A stretch of DNA of 64,000 bases from Phycomyces nitens (taxonomy: Eukaryota; Mucoromycota; Mucoromycetes; Mucorales; Phycomycetaceae), in NCBI GenBank assembly GCA_022702545.1, contig JAHRBC010000002.1:1488001-1552000 (forward strand), given 5' to 3'. A program made the position numbers and the translations under genes. The notes beneath the pieces are model-generated. The model was not told where the DNA came from and did not search any database. It was given only the letters and a program-made list of their open reading frames with translations. Of this stretch, positions 1 through 11,480 are shown one piece after another. Numbering within the stretch: the stretch's first letter is position 1; every line of letters begins with the position of its first letter.

Positions 1-1352
1 CAACAAGAGGTCTGAGATAGTTATTGATTTCTGATGTCTTTGCTTCTTTAGGTCCAGGCATTAATCCCACGAGGATGACGTTCTCCTTTTTAAACCTGAC
101 ATCGCGAGGAAGATTGTTTACTGCCAAGTAAATGGCACCACACGAATATGACACACCATCAAATGGCTGAAACCAGTCAATATTCAGCGTCAGCATTATA
201 GAGCGGCTGTCATCAACAAAGAGGTCACCATTGATGTCTTTGAGACTGTTCCACATCGCACCATCATACACATCAAACATTGTCTTTTCCACTTTGGGAC
301 CACGATTCCAAGAGTTGATTTGGGTTTCAAAATTGGGCCAAGAAAAGAGAGTCTGCAGAGAGTGTTTGACAGATTGGTACACATACGATTTCTTTGGGAT
401 TGTGGACGAACTGGACTTGAACAAGCTATGGCCACACAAGGCGCTGTTTCCAAACTTGTTAAAGGTACAGAAAAAAGGTGCACCATCATTCTCATAAATA
501 CTGTGGCATTCACCACATGCAACATATTTTTTGATTCCCTTTGTCAAGGTGTTCATTCCTGCCATGCTTTTGAGACCAGAGACACTTGATGGGACTCGGA
601 AAGAATCGCCAAAAAAATCCAGGATCTTGTTTACAATTGCAATCAAGATAATTGCGCCTTCATTGACAACGTAAAAGGAAATGAACAGGGCAAGAGCCTT
701 GACCACAAAGCCGTGAATGAAACTCAATTCTGAGTTGAATTCTGAAAAATATCAACACAAAACACCTCATTAATATACAATCTATATAGATGGGTGGATT
801 AGCATCTCAGGTACTACACAAACCTTCATTATCAAGCATCTCATCTTCACTTTCGCTATCAGAGTCAGAGTCAGAGTCACCAACTGAGCTGCATTCATCG
901 TCTGCACCAAAAATGGCATCAGATACAGAAAGAGGTAGGTTTCTAATGGGTTCTTGTACCCCCTCATGTCCTTCAATATCGGTTTCCAAGTCTGCCCAAG
1001 TGTAACAACATTGGTTTAATAAAAAAAACAATAAAATTTTAAAAAATCCTTACCACCAGACTCAAAATCCATGGCCTCTACATTGTCTACGGCCTCAAAA
1101 TATTGCTCTTCATCATCAACAATTTCCATTGCTATTTAATTCAAAAACATATTTATTATTAATTAAATAATTTACAAATCCAAATATAAAATATATCTTA
1201 CATCTACCACCAAAAAAACTGTTTTTGGCATCTTCTTTAAGCATATGACGCTTAAATGTTTGAGCTGTGAGAAAATCAAATCCTCCTTCTTTGTTCTTGC
1301 AAATAGAACATCTGCATTCTTTTGTTCTTGTAGATTTATGGATAGGAGCCAT
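1..1352 (-). CDS. Tnp2-type transposase of E1 (partial, open to window edge)
   Basis: Spliced gene on the minus strand, with ATG at 1352. Exon 1 (1352 to about 1206) encodes a small Cys-rich finger (ECRCSICKNKEG, later TFKRHM). Exon 3 (about 1000 to 825) is very acidic, rich in Asp, Ser and Glu. The large exon starts near 745 after a TTTTTCAG acceptor and stays open to base 1. It contains a CxxCH finger (YVACGECHS), then MFDVYDG and the Tnp2 hallmark LTLNIDWFQPFDGVSYSCG followed by NLPRD and GLMPGPKEA. Transposase_21/Tnp2 proteins mobilise CACTA elements. No stop or frameshift is visible in the part present, unlike E2 and E3, so this may be the least damaged copy. Limits of the small exons are approximate. 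Confidence 0.8.
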
Positions 1353-1604
1353 TGTTTAATAAATAATTTAAAATGTTTTGGTTTAACAGTAAAGAAGATA
1401 TATTCAGGTATAGTTTATTTGATATGATTTGAGTTTAATATTTATTTTTCATGCTACACTATTCTCTACAACCAATAAAATCTATCAAAAATATGGTTTT
1501 TTCTCTTAACTCACAAAAAAGGGCCTGAGCTAGAAAATTGACCTTTATATCCCATACCTACTGTATGAACTACACATATGGGAATCAGGGGTATTTTTGC
1601 AGTG
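1..1604 (-). mobile_element. CACTA-like DNA transposon E1, left part beyond the window
   Basis: Terminal part of a CACTA-superfamily element. Its outer end is the 12-bp motif CACTGCAAAAAT (minus strand, 1604 to 1593), 252 bp upstream of the transposase start. Two further copies (E2 and E3) have the same motif 230-240 bp upstream of theirs. A short CATATGT block follows 24 bp from the tip, at the same distance as in the right terminus of E3. Only the transposase side is present; the rest runs off the left edge of the window. Confidence 0.75.
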
Positions 1605-1958
1605 ATGATTAGAATGAATATTCAAGTAATTAATCAAACTAAAGATCTGAAGATATTAAATAATAATTATATATATATATCATTGTCAAATCTAGATCTT
1701 ATAAATATTAAGATAGACAACATTTCTTGATATCGGGCAAGTACCAACTGGAACACAGATAGATCCTCTGCTTGATTGATATGTCATAAGAATAACAATT
1801 CATTTTTATATTTATAATCAAAATACCCAAAGATTTTTTCAAGCAGACCTTAACACTAAATAGTAAAATGTATGTTGATACTTGAACAGCTATATTTTAT
1901 AGAGAGATGACTATCAGACATATACTTACAATTGAATAAATACCAGAATCTGTAAATC

Positions 1959-3190
1959 ATGAGCCAACAATTAAACAAGGGAAAGAAGAACATGTCTGCA
2001 AGAGCGTCATCATCCAGATCACTACTTACCACAGTGAACACTGGTCGTGTTGGTACCCCTCGCCCATTGCTTGCTTCTAGATCTGACGATGTAACAATTC
2101 CCAGGAGTGAATATAACACTATGGTTGGCCTTTTATCCACTGTTGATAAAAAGTTAACTGGTGTATCAACACAAGTTGGCGCGGTGTATGATAATGAAAG
2201 GCAAATGATGTTGTCTCTCAATGGTCTTGTTGCTTGCCAAGCCAGAGACCAAGTATCAGTCCAAATGCCCGTGGTAGAAAATGATGAGATTGTGAATATC
2301 ATCCAACCTGAAGATATTCTTTCTGTCTCTAACTCACAAGTTAGCCTTCAGGATATCGTCAGTGCAACAAGATATCCAAAGTTATCTGTAAGTTCTAAAT
2401 GAAACAGTAATATCAAAATATATTATTAATATATACTTTTAGAAAGTTATTCAAGATTACTTGAAAAACTTTCATCTTAAATCAGATGATCCCAGTTTGA
2501 TCAAGGATAATGAAGAGAAGCCGACTTGGGATGTCAGTGTTGGATTGGCTGATGATGTCAATCAGAATCTAGCAAACGCTCTGATCATATATGCCTGTGA
2601 ACAGCCTGAATCAACATCAGTAACAGGAAAAGAACTGGGCACAATAATTATAAATAATTATTATAACTGTTTGGCTGATAGCAAGCTTGTGCCAGAGCTT
2701 AGAGAAGCAAAAAAGACAGCAAACTGAAGAGGCAACCGAAAAACTGAAGTAAGTGAATATTAAATAAAATACGCAAATATTTATATATTATGCTTTGTTT
2801 CACTTTAGCTTTTCAAGAGACGAAAGAGAACCTTTGTAAAGCACAAGGAAGCTGTTGAAAGAAGATTCAACAGGGATGCCAGTGGCGTCTTTCATAGAGA
2901 TGTAATGTCAGATGATGAAACAGACATGGAGATCACTGTGAGAGTACTTTGTCCGAACTGGAGGAGTGATGAGGTAAAACACAGGCAGATTAATATTTCT
3001 TATATTTTATGTCTAATGATAAAATATATCTATATAGCTGAATGAGCTGTTTGACTTTTTGGACATGCTTGCCAAAAAAGATCTAGGAAAGAAAGCCAGT
3101 CAATTGAAGACTCGTCATTACGTAGTCATGCAAAAGACAATTCCTCGCAGCTTAGTAGCCAAAATTCCCACGTGGTCAAAACGTGAATAA
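1959..3190 (+). pseudogene. ORF2 of E2: unrecognised second CACTA-element protein, one in-frame TGA
   Basis: Four exons with clean GT-AG borders, all phase 0: 1959-2387, 2443-2748, 2809-2973 and 3038-3190. Together they give 350 codons plus a stop. The N-terminal 100 residues are Ser/Thr-rich and basic (MSQQLNKGKKNMSARASSSR). The C-terminal half is basic and helical and ends AKIPTWSKRE. The gene is homologous in order, exon plan and motifs (a DVMSDDE-like block, CPNWRSDE at an exon end, a final PxWS) to the minus-strand gene at 34376-35599 in E3. I do not recognise the family. By position it could be a TnpA-like accessory or DNA-binding protein; that is inference. There is an in-frame TGA at 2725-2727, so this copy is probably inactive unless splicing differs. 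Confidence 0.65.
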
Positions 3191-3289
3191 ATCAACAAGC
3201 ATCTCTTTTTCACTCCTTCATCTATATTAATTTTGGCATATATATATTGCATATTTTATGTAAGAAAGTCAAAAATAATAATAAGAAGA

Positions 3290-6200
3290 TTAAGCATAAA
3301 TTTTTCTAGGCAATGGAATAACAATGACTTTGGCTGCACCACGGCCAGAAGCTTGATTGCCGATTGCAATTGGGGATAGAATTCAATGAACTGGTAGAAT
3401 ATTGTCATAGTCATATTTCTGAAAGGTTGGCTTATACATATCAATTCCTTGGTCTATTCTTGGCTGATGTTGAAGAACTTCGTACCATTCAACAAAAGCA
3501 AAGACATGCTGAGGATTGAGCCTTGTCATAAAATTGTCATGGGTGGGTTTTGGGCAAAAGTTGTGGGCAAAAAGATACTTGATATAGCCAGCATAGGTAT
3601 AGCTTGACTCACTATTTTTCTCGATATATATAGCCTGGATATATGACCCTCTTGTGTTTGACCCTTCACCACTTTTGTAGACTTGGCCAAGAAGATTAAT
3701 GTATGGAATCTTCTGGATTCAGTCATTTACAAAATTTGAGCTCTGGACCACACCTTTGGCACTTTGCAAGAGATTGTCTTGGTACTCAATGCGATAGAAC
3801 TTGAGAAGGCAATTGTACTCGGCCATTCTCATTGTTGTTGGCTCTTGGAGTTTTAATGGCAAGGCTGATGGTGGAAGAGACTCATTTCCCAATATGGATA
3901 TTTCAGTTTTGGTTGCAGAGTCAACAAACGTAGGCAAGTGAAATATGGTGATCATATTGTTTTGGGCAGGGATTGTGGCATAGGTTTCTGTTATACTGGT
4001 AGACAGTTTTTGGAAGAGGGAGAGGTGAGATGGGTTGGTGAGGGTGGTGAGGTGTGATCTGTAAAAATAGCCCTTTGATGCATTTTTGATGAATTTACCC
4101 ATATAGGTTTTTTCAAAGCCATTCTTCTTGTTCGTGTTGAAACCTTTGATTAGGCCATTGTATCGTTCGAAGCTAAAAAGCCAGTATCCGTATATTGGGC
4201 CAAAATCTTGGATTGTTTCTTTCAGGTGAAGGTGAAGGTGCATATTGGGCGATAGAAGATCAGGTTCATACAATTTCTCACATCCAATGCAGAATTTCTC
4301 TAGACTGTTGTGAGCTTGGCTTAACTCTTCATCGGTGATACTTGGCTTTGTCAACAATTGGCATGCATCAACAAAATGGATCCAGTTGACAAAAAGATCA
4401 TTGCATAATCTGGACTTAATCACGACAGGAGAATATATCAAGCACCAGGATTTCCATTCATTGGCTTTCATGAAAGGAAATCCCTTTCCAATCTTCGTAG
4501 TCAATGTGGTATAGTCTGGTGGCAGAGTCATGGTATTTGCTTCGTTTTGCATTTCTACAAGATCATGGTCATTGAGAAGATTGTCGAATAACCATTTTTC
4601 AACCATTCTCTTTGCAGTTCCCAGGAAAAGGTTGTGCATTAGATCAATTATGGTTGATCGTATGGGCTCAAAGTATCTTAGTCGATGAAGCTCTGACCAG
4701 CGAACCCCGTTTTCAACCTCCAATCGTTTTCTCTCCACATTAGTTGCTGCATTCTTCCACATAATAGCATGCTTCAGATTTTCTTCTTTGGTTCTGCCTG
4801 TCCATTCAGAAAACTTGAAGCCAGAATAATCAACGATGCTGGTACCTTCAAACCAATGGAAGTGGCGATTACACTTATGGCATGCATTTGTACTGTTGTG
4901 CGAAGTGAATCCACAAGTTTTTCTTGCAGCAGGTATATCACATGCAACTATTAGCAGAGCAGCACGGACCAGAGTCTTGGAGCAGGTGTGGGTGTTGATA
5001 TAGATGCCTGTGTACAATTCTTTAAGCTCGTCAACAAGAGGCCGAAGATAATTATTTATCTCTGAAGTGCTGGCTTCTTTTGGTCCAGGCATCAGACCTA
5101 CAAGTATGACATTCTCTGCCTTATTTCGCTCTTCTCTTGGGAGGTTGTTGATTGTCAGGTATATTGCTCCACAGGAATATGTCACCCCATCAAAGGGTTG
5201 GAACCAATTGATGTTGAGAGTGAGCAGCAATGACCTTTCCTTGGCAACAAATTGTAAACCAGCTTCATCCACGAACTCCTTCCACATTCTTCCATCATAT
5301 ACGTCAAACATTGTTCCAGCAATCTTTGGTCCACGGTTCCACTTGTTGATTTGATTCTCAAACGTAGGGCGCTGGAACAATTTTTTCAAAGCTGTTTTGA
5401 GGGAGTTATATACATATGTGCGGTTTGGTCTCAGAGTTTTACTGTTGCTGATTTTGTACAATGCATTTCCACACTCTCTATTGCTTCCAAGTTTCTTGAA
5501 GTCGCATGTACTAGGAGCTCCATTAACATCACTGAAGATACTATGACAATTTCCACATGCTACATATTTTGATACGCCACTTGTCAAGTCGCTGAATCCA
5601 CTCATTTTCTTCAAGCCAGGAATACTAGTAGGAAGACGAAATTCCTCGCCATAGTACTCAAGAACCAAATTGATAAAGGTAATCAAAATGACGCTGCCTT
5701 CATCAACAACAAAACAAGATATAAACATGACAATGAACACTGTTATCAGTCAGTGCCATGGATCTTGAGGGAGGTTTGGTAAATTATCTATAGTTTGATT
5801 GAGCCGCATGTTAATATATTGCTTTTAGTAATAACATTGTCCTTTTTTATTTTGCACCTGTTTCTTCATCTTGGTCCTGCTCTTCATCGTCATCACTCTT
5901 CTCATAGTCTTCAGAGTCAGAGAAAGCATCAATATATTCTTCACCTGTTCCAAAAATAGACTCTTCCACTGAAAGAGGTAAGAGAAACTCTATAGTCTCA
6001 ATTGGTAAAGGTGTACCAGGAGAAGAAATATTGTCTATGGATACACAATTTAAATACGGTTGAATACCCCTTTGGTAAATAAAATAAAATTACACTCAAA
6101 ACCCTCATCAGCCTGGTCTATTTCCATAGTATTATTGATAGTATTTACTTGGCTTGAATATGCTATTTGGTTTGGATTATATATTATTATTATTAAGGTC

Positions 6201-6370
6201 TATATTTCTGTAGCTTATTTACTATTAATCTGACTGTTAAACAATTTGTCCTCATCGCTTTGGACATGGCGAGCTGCAGTTCTTTTGCTCGTCATTGTGA
6301 AGCCAGAATGATTGCGAGAGCATTTCGAGCATCTGCATTGCACTTCATTGGAATTACAAATGGAAGACAT
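3290..6370 (-). pseudogene. Tnp2-type CACTA transposase of E2, late nonsense codons
   Basis: Exon 1 (ATG at 6370) encodes a finger with VQCRCSKCSRNHSG and a following TAARH. An acidic exon lies near 5830-5990. The long exon is open from 5740 down to 3719 (673 codons). It has FVVDEGSVILITFIN, a YVACGNCHS finger, MFDVYDGRMW, LTLNINWFQPFDGVTYSCG, NLPREE, a C-x2-C in NACHKCNRHF, and DLMHNLFLGTAKRM. All of these are Tnp2/Transposase_21 features. Coding sequence continues past TGA 3719-3721 (E3 has Trp there, FVNDW) and a second TGA 3383-3385 to a final IPLPRKIYA and TAA ending at 3290. E3 ends in a near-identical LPRKIYT. The nonsense codons therefore remove about 145 conserved C-terminal residues. 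Confidence 0.8.
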
Positions 6371-6610
6371 TTTTCTTGTTACTTAGTATAGTAAAGAAGG
6401 AGTACAAAGTATCCAGTACTAATAGTTAAAAAATACTTTTTTACTTGAGAATATTAAATCAGATGATTGAATGTCATTCAGCCAATAAAAACATTCAAAT
6501 CAATCTCTATTGTTAATGCAAGATTTTGCCTGAGTTATAAATATTTTTACTCATGTTATTGATAATTCCAGATAACTATTAAATTATGATTTAAATTGAT
6601 TTTTGCAGTG

Positions 6611-6890
6611 TGTATCAGAATTTGACATTGTTTATTGAGTGTTTGATTTGGAGATATTTATACTAATTTTTGGATAAAATAATATATGATAAAACAATAA
6701 AAAGATGTTGTATGAAATCATAAAGTAATATAAGGAAGAGTTGACAGAAGATTGGATAGAATAAAATCAATAAAAATAAAATAATAATACAACTAAATAA
6801 ATGAGAAAAATTGTTGGGAGGTTTGTAGACTTGACTAATGAGATATTCTTTACCAAAATTGTTAAAGAAGTGTACAACAAAACACAATCA
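6611..6890 (-). repeat. Family-B gypsy LTR fragment (relic), interrupted by E2
   Basis: The reverse complement matches the 18297-18580 part of LTR L1 closely over about 280 bp. It includes the AATAAACAA stretch, TATAAATATCTC and the run encoding the shadow peptide CFVVHFFNNFGKE. The match begins exactly at the base after the E2 terminus, so E2 inserted into this LTR. Similarity fades beyond about 6890. The remainder of the LTR is not in the window. Confidence 0.7.
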
Positions 6891-9800
6891 CTACGGCGAG
6901 AGGAGTGGGAACAGCTACTGAAACGGTAACATAACTGCCATTTTTTCTGATTTTAGACTGCTTTTTCTCTACAGATTGTGGTTGAAAGGTAATATCATCG
7001 ATGTCAATTCATAAAAGTTGCATGGAATCTCTTTTCCTCTGGCAATGAGGTAGTTGTAGTAATATAGAAAGGGTTCGTAAAATTTTAGGTAACATTGTTT
7101 ATCAAAATGAGCATTTTATTTGGTATTGAAGATGTTGAGCATTCTTGAAAAAAAATAATTTTTGTCCTGTGTGAACAAAATAGTAATATAACTGCCATTT
7201 TTTGAAACCAAATTTTTGTTTTTGACATTATTAGCTGCTTTATTTTATTTGGTGTCCATATAATAATATGAAGAAGTATAGAGAGAGCATTATAAAGAAA
7301 GAATTATAAAATAAAGAGGCTACTCATGGTGATGCGTCAATTATTCTTAAATATGTAATACAGTGCAATAAAATAGAATTATTTCCATCTGGTAGGTATT
7401 GATTGAGTTGTTGATGTTGGACGTCATCTACATTAACAACTGCAAATGTCGGTTGTAGTATATAGCCTGTTGTACAAAATGCGGGATGCTACTTTATTTC
7501 TGCTACATACAAGTCATCGTTTGCAATGCCGTGCTCCTTCATGAGTTTTTTCTAAAGTAACAAAGTATTGACTAAAGTTTTAATCTCTATATTAAAAGTA
7601 GAGATGAACAATACTAATGAGCTGGTTCTCATTAGTTATATTGTGATTGCTATGTAAGCATGTACAAGGAGCAAGTGATTCCTACTTTGTGTTTTTACTA
7701 ATACTATATTTATTTTCTACAAGGACAAGGGGGTGTTGGGTGGTGATTATCAGTGCTAATATCATCATTTGGGTATATAAATGAAGAATGCAAATTTGAA
7801 TTTGTCCAATAATGGACATTAACAATGATAGTGGAAACATCAACCTCCATAGCATTCAAATCAGTATGCTGCAGGTAATAACTAAACAGAACTTCATTTA
7901 TACTATTCTTATGCCATGTATAAAATTAATATTTAAATAGACAAATTGACTGAAAAGCTTACACAGTTGGTCACCACTTCTCCTATTGAAAATATCCCAA
8001 AAACGAGCTTTAGTATATGTATGTGGTTACAAAAGTTTAATATTATGATACATACTAATTGCTATATTGATATAGCTGCGAATTTCAAAGTATCTAATTA
8101 GCTTATCCAGTTTACTTATAATTCTCTCTATGAATTGAGTGGAACAGCTTTGTAATGGGCCTCGGCAATTTATTATATGAAAAAAGGTGTATCAGGTAAT
8201 TTTGAATAGTTTAAAAGAGACCGAGATATAGTCTTGCTATAATCTTGTTGGGAAAATAAGTTGCACAGATTCTTAAAGTGTATCTTATGGAAAAGGTAAT
8301 AATCAATTGCAACAACAATAAAATGCTATACTATGATTTAACTTGTGTTTTTATTTTATCTGGCAATGCAAAAGTTATATTAAGATACAAGGGCCATTCC
8401 TTTGTTCACAATGTAAAGGATATGATTATTATCTATGCTTGGCAAGTATCAGACAGCAAGCTATTTTACTAATATTTTCACCAAAAACCTTTGCAATCAA
8501 ATGAAGATTGATCAACCCAAAGGAATATTCAAAAGTCAATAGTTTGTTAAAGTGGTTGGTTTGTATATATTTTTCATATTTTGTAAATGGATATTTGGTA
8601 TAAAAAGGGATCAATTGGACAAATACCTTGATTGGCTTGGTAAGTTAGTGATTGATACAAGTGGTGGTCTCAAAGAAAAGAGTAAACTTCATTGACATAA
8701 TGTGCTTTATCACCAAGATCAAAAAATACAGCACAAGACAACCCATAGAGAATAACCTTTGTTTTTGTTAATATTTTCCTCAAACCATGCTTTGACTTTG
8801 AATCACAGCATCAACTAAAAGCATGGTCTTATATTATCAAACACTATTTAATTGATAAGAACACTATCTTATAGCCATAAAATAATATAATGATCTATCA
8901 CAGAATCAATATAAATATTATAGAATGCTGTGCACCAAACGTCTTTGAAAGGGCTTTACAATCAATAATCAGGCTCATAAATAAATAATAGAGAATAATA
9001 AAGTAAGTTGACTCTTTAATATATGTTTTGAATATGTATTGTAGTTAATACAATATTATTTATCACAATACAACAGCAAAGTTCAAGCTGTTCTTTTCTT
9101 TTTTGAAGATGAGATGTTGCAACTTGGTGATGGCACCAAATTAGCAATCATGACAGATGTGCAACAAGTGATTGCTTTGTTGATCATCTATTGCTAATCT
9201 AATGCCAACATAATATTTCTACTCTTTAATATAGCTCTATACCGCCAAAAACGAGTATTGTGTAAGTGCTAAGCAATAAAACAAGGGTTTAAAATTGTTC
9301 TTTTAGGCGACTCTTATTGGCCCCATAGCATTTTTTAGTATATGCTTAGTGTGCTTTTTTTTTTCTTTTTTTTTGCTTCTCTTGTCTTGTCTTTGTATTG
9401 ACTCTTTGAAATAAAACCAAATGAACTTCCTTCATGTAAGATCAGCATGGTTATAAACACCTGATTGACATCCCAATTGAACCATCTTTAGCTCAATTAT
9501 CTTTGATTTAGGAATGAAATGCAGCTTGCTCTCTTTTCCCCAGAAACAAAAAAGTGAAAACTTTTTACGGCTATATTACAATATGGTTTGTCCTTTTTGC
9601 ACATGGCAATCTCTGTAAGATATATACTTTTCTTTTCTAATGAGCTAATTACTCTGTTTGCTACAATAAGATTCGAATCTGTTTTGAATCTCATGATTTG
9701 AATATCTCAAAGTTGATTTTCTATGGTAAGATGATTGTCTAATAATTATATTATTCTTCAACTAATTTTACTACGCATATCCTATTTACCTCCTATTACA

Positions 9801-10252
9801 TATAGTGTTTATATCTAGAAATCCCTTTCAGTATAATCATTCAAAACAAGAGACATGGTATAGTAATTGACAAGCATAATATATACTTGTAAGCAGTACA
9901 AAATAATGTACTAGGTTTATATGATTGCTTCTTTTTCTAACCACAATAAATTTTTAGCAATTGAATGAATGCTAAGGATCATCTAATATATATCAATGTA
10001 ATATTATTATGTGTATATAGCTTATAACAAAGATTTGTACTATATGTGTTTTATAATATTAAATAGCATTAGTTTTAAGTATTTTTCTATAATAATTATG
10101 CACAAAATATGGTATGAATTAAGTCAAGATATTCTATAATAAAGAATAACTCATTCTTTCAAAAGAATGGTCGTAAAAGAATGGCAGAACCTATTATCAA
10201 ATATAGTACTATAAAAGAGAGGGTATAGTGTATAATGGAAGCATTTTTGGTT
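6891..10252. other. AT-rich intergenic stretch, no supported gene
   Basis: About 3.4 kb of AT-rich DNA with many stops in all frames. Two copies of a TAACATAACTGCC-like motif lie at 6922-6942 and 7187-7208. A possible copia relic is listed separately at 8290-8520. A long poly-T/pyrimidine run occurs at 9355-9372. The short open frames here (60-65 codons) have no recognisable domain. Confidence 0.6.
8290..8520 (+). pseudogene. Possible Ty1/copia RNase H remnant
   Basis: With a couple of frame changes, the translation gives fragments like SGNAKVILRYKGH, HNVKDMIIIYAW and FTNIFTKNL, in this order and spacing. They resemble the end of copia RNase H domains (AKHI-RYH, VKDG-I-I-YV, VADIFTK-L). The region is heavily decayed and the call rests on three short motifs only. 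Confidence 0.3.
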
Positions 10253-10302
10253 GGATAAAAAAATGGTAGTTATGTTACCAAAACGGTAGTTATCTGCCGA
10301 TT
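10253..10302. repeat. Back-to-back copies of a recurring GGTARTTATSTKCC-type terminal motif
   Basis: ATGGTAGTTATGTTACC (10260-10276) is followed at once by CGGTAGTTATCTGCC (10280-10294) and a T run. Related copies occur at 6922 and 7187 (plus sense), at 11109-11127 as GGCAGTTATGTTACC, and at 11466-11480 next to element A. Copies sit in both orientations with an A or T run on the inner side, as terminal repeats would. The element family is unknown. Confidence 0.45.
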
Positions 10303-10379
10303 TTTGCCACTATAAAAATGGTAGCTACTACCAAATTTGCCTTATACAGGGTCATATCTACCATTTTTCCCCACCAAAA

Positions 10380-11072
10380 TGTTAGAGTTGACATAGTAAA
10401 TAATAACCCAGATAATCAGGTACCCAATCAATAATGCTTTTAACATATGTCCTCAATGTTATACCAATTGGTTCCCCTTTTTGTAAAACCAAGACATATT
10501 CTCATCGCCTCTCATAAAGAGATAACCAATGTGTCTTGAGTAAAGAGTAATTAGTTTAGATAGTTTCACTTATAAAATCTGTATAAATACTACAACAATT
10601 TGTAACAATAAAAAGCATTCAATTCTCTATATTCCTATTTATCCTAAACGTCCTAGTTGGTGGTGATCTATTGCAAAACTTATCTAAGTCAAGCATTTGT
10701 CATGTATCGATCTGGTATTTCTTTTCTGGCACTTGTAACTAAGTCACAGAATCAATACCGCTGGGGATCGTCAAGTTCAAAGAATAGTTTTTAGGTAATA
10801 GATAGATGCTTTTTATTGATACAAATCCTTTTACTATTTATACAAAATGTAATTAGATTTATGGCTAAATGTATAGCTACGTTAATATGTCTTAGATGGC
10901 TATTGTTCAGTAGAATATACTTAAGAGATATTCACAATCTAAGACACTTGAGACATTTAGAAACATATATAGGGAAACCAATCGGCAAGGTCTTGATCGT
11001 TTACCCAACAAGGTCAACCATTACTGGTTGCCTATCAAGAGCCGATTTCGGTTGCCGATGTCAACTCTGACA
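10380..11072 (+). repeat. Probable solo LTR (693 bp)
   Basis: Starts TGTTAGAGTTGACAT and ends ATGTCAACTCTGACA, a 15-bp terminal inverted repeat with one mismatch and TG...CA ends. A TATAAATAC box lies near 10583 and AATAAAAAG near 10607, which suggests plus orientation. No matching second LTR or coding region flanks it and no target duplication is evident (CAAAA versus CATTA), so it is old or rearranged. The style of the ends resembles copia LTRs. Confidence 0.5.
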
Positions 11073-11480
11073 CATTAGCAAGATACACCCAGTTGAGACT
11101 TGACAAAAAAATTGGCAGTTATGTTACCATGTCGTTTTTGGATCTGGGTTGTTCTTCCAATGCTATAACACAGCCAATATTGGTCAAACCCACTGGGAAT
11201 CGTAAACAAGGATAAAAGAGTAAAAAGAGGATAGGAAGATAGATACTTTTTATTCAATGAAATATTGTCCTCTTTTATATCTTTTCTAAACCTACTCAGC
11301 TATCATAAATGTCTGTTTCGGTTTCTAATCTACTTTTGTTATAACTAATGTCTTCTAGGTCTTCAGAGAGCAAAAGGGAATCAATTCGGTCGTCGTTCTC
11401 AAAAGAGAACTCTGTGTAATTGTCATCCTGATTGGCTGACATTAATTCAGGCATGACAACCAAAACAGTAGATAACTGCC
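11073..11480. other. Flank between solo LTR and element A, no gene
   Basis: Contains the inverted motif GGCAGTTATGTTACC (11113-11127) and, directly at the edge of element A, the related AGTAGATAACTGCC. Frames are closed and I see no gene. Confidence 0.5.

Larger units (their letters stand above)
1605..6610. mobile_element. CACTA-like two-gene DNA transposon E2 (left end not found)
   Basis: Holds two convergent genes: ORF2 (plus, 1959-3190) and a Tnp2 transposase (minus, 6370-3290), with about 100 bp between their stop codons. The right end is 6610 (ATTTTTGCAGTG, 6599-6610). Immediately outside it an old LTR resumes at 6611, which supports this boundary independently. No matching left terminus lies between 1605 and 1958. 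E1 ends at 1604, so E1 may have inserted into the ORF2-side arm of E2, leaving the real left end outside the window. Confidence 0.7.

Noticed and set aside
3719..3721. Alternative genetic code with UGA or UAG read as Trp
   Set aside because: Host genes (P450, GH36, PRP39, SURF4) use TGG for Trp and normal stops, and both TGA and TAG occur at Trp positions in transposons. Mutation explains this better.
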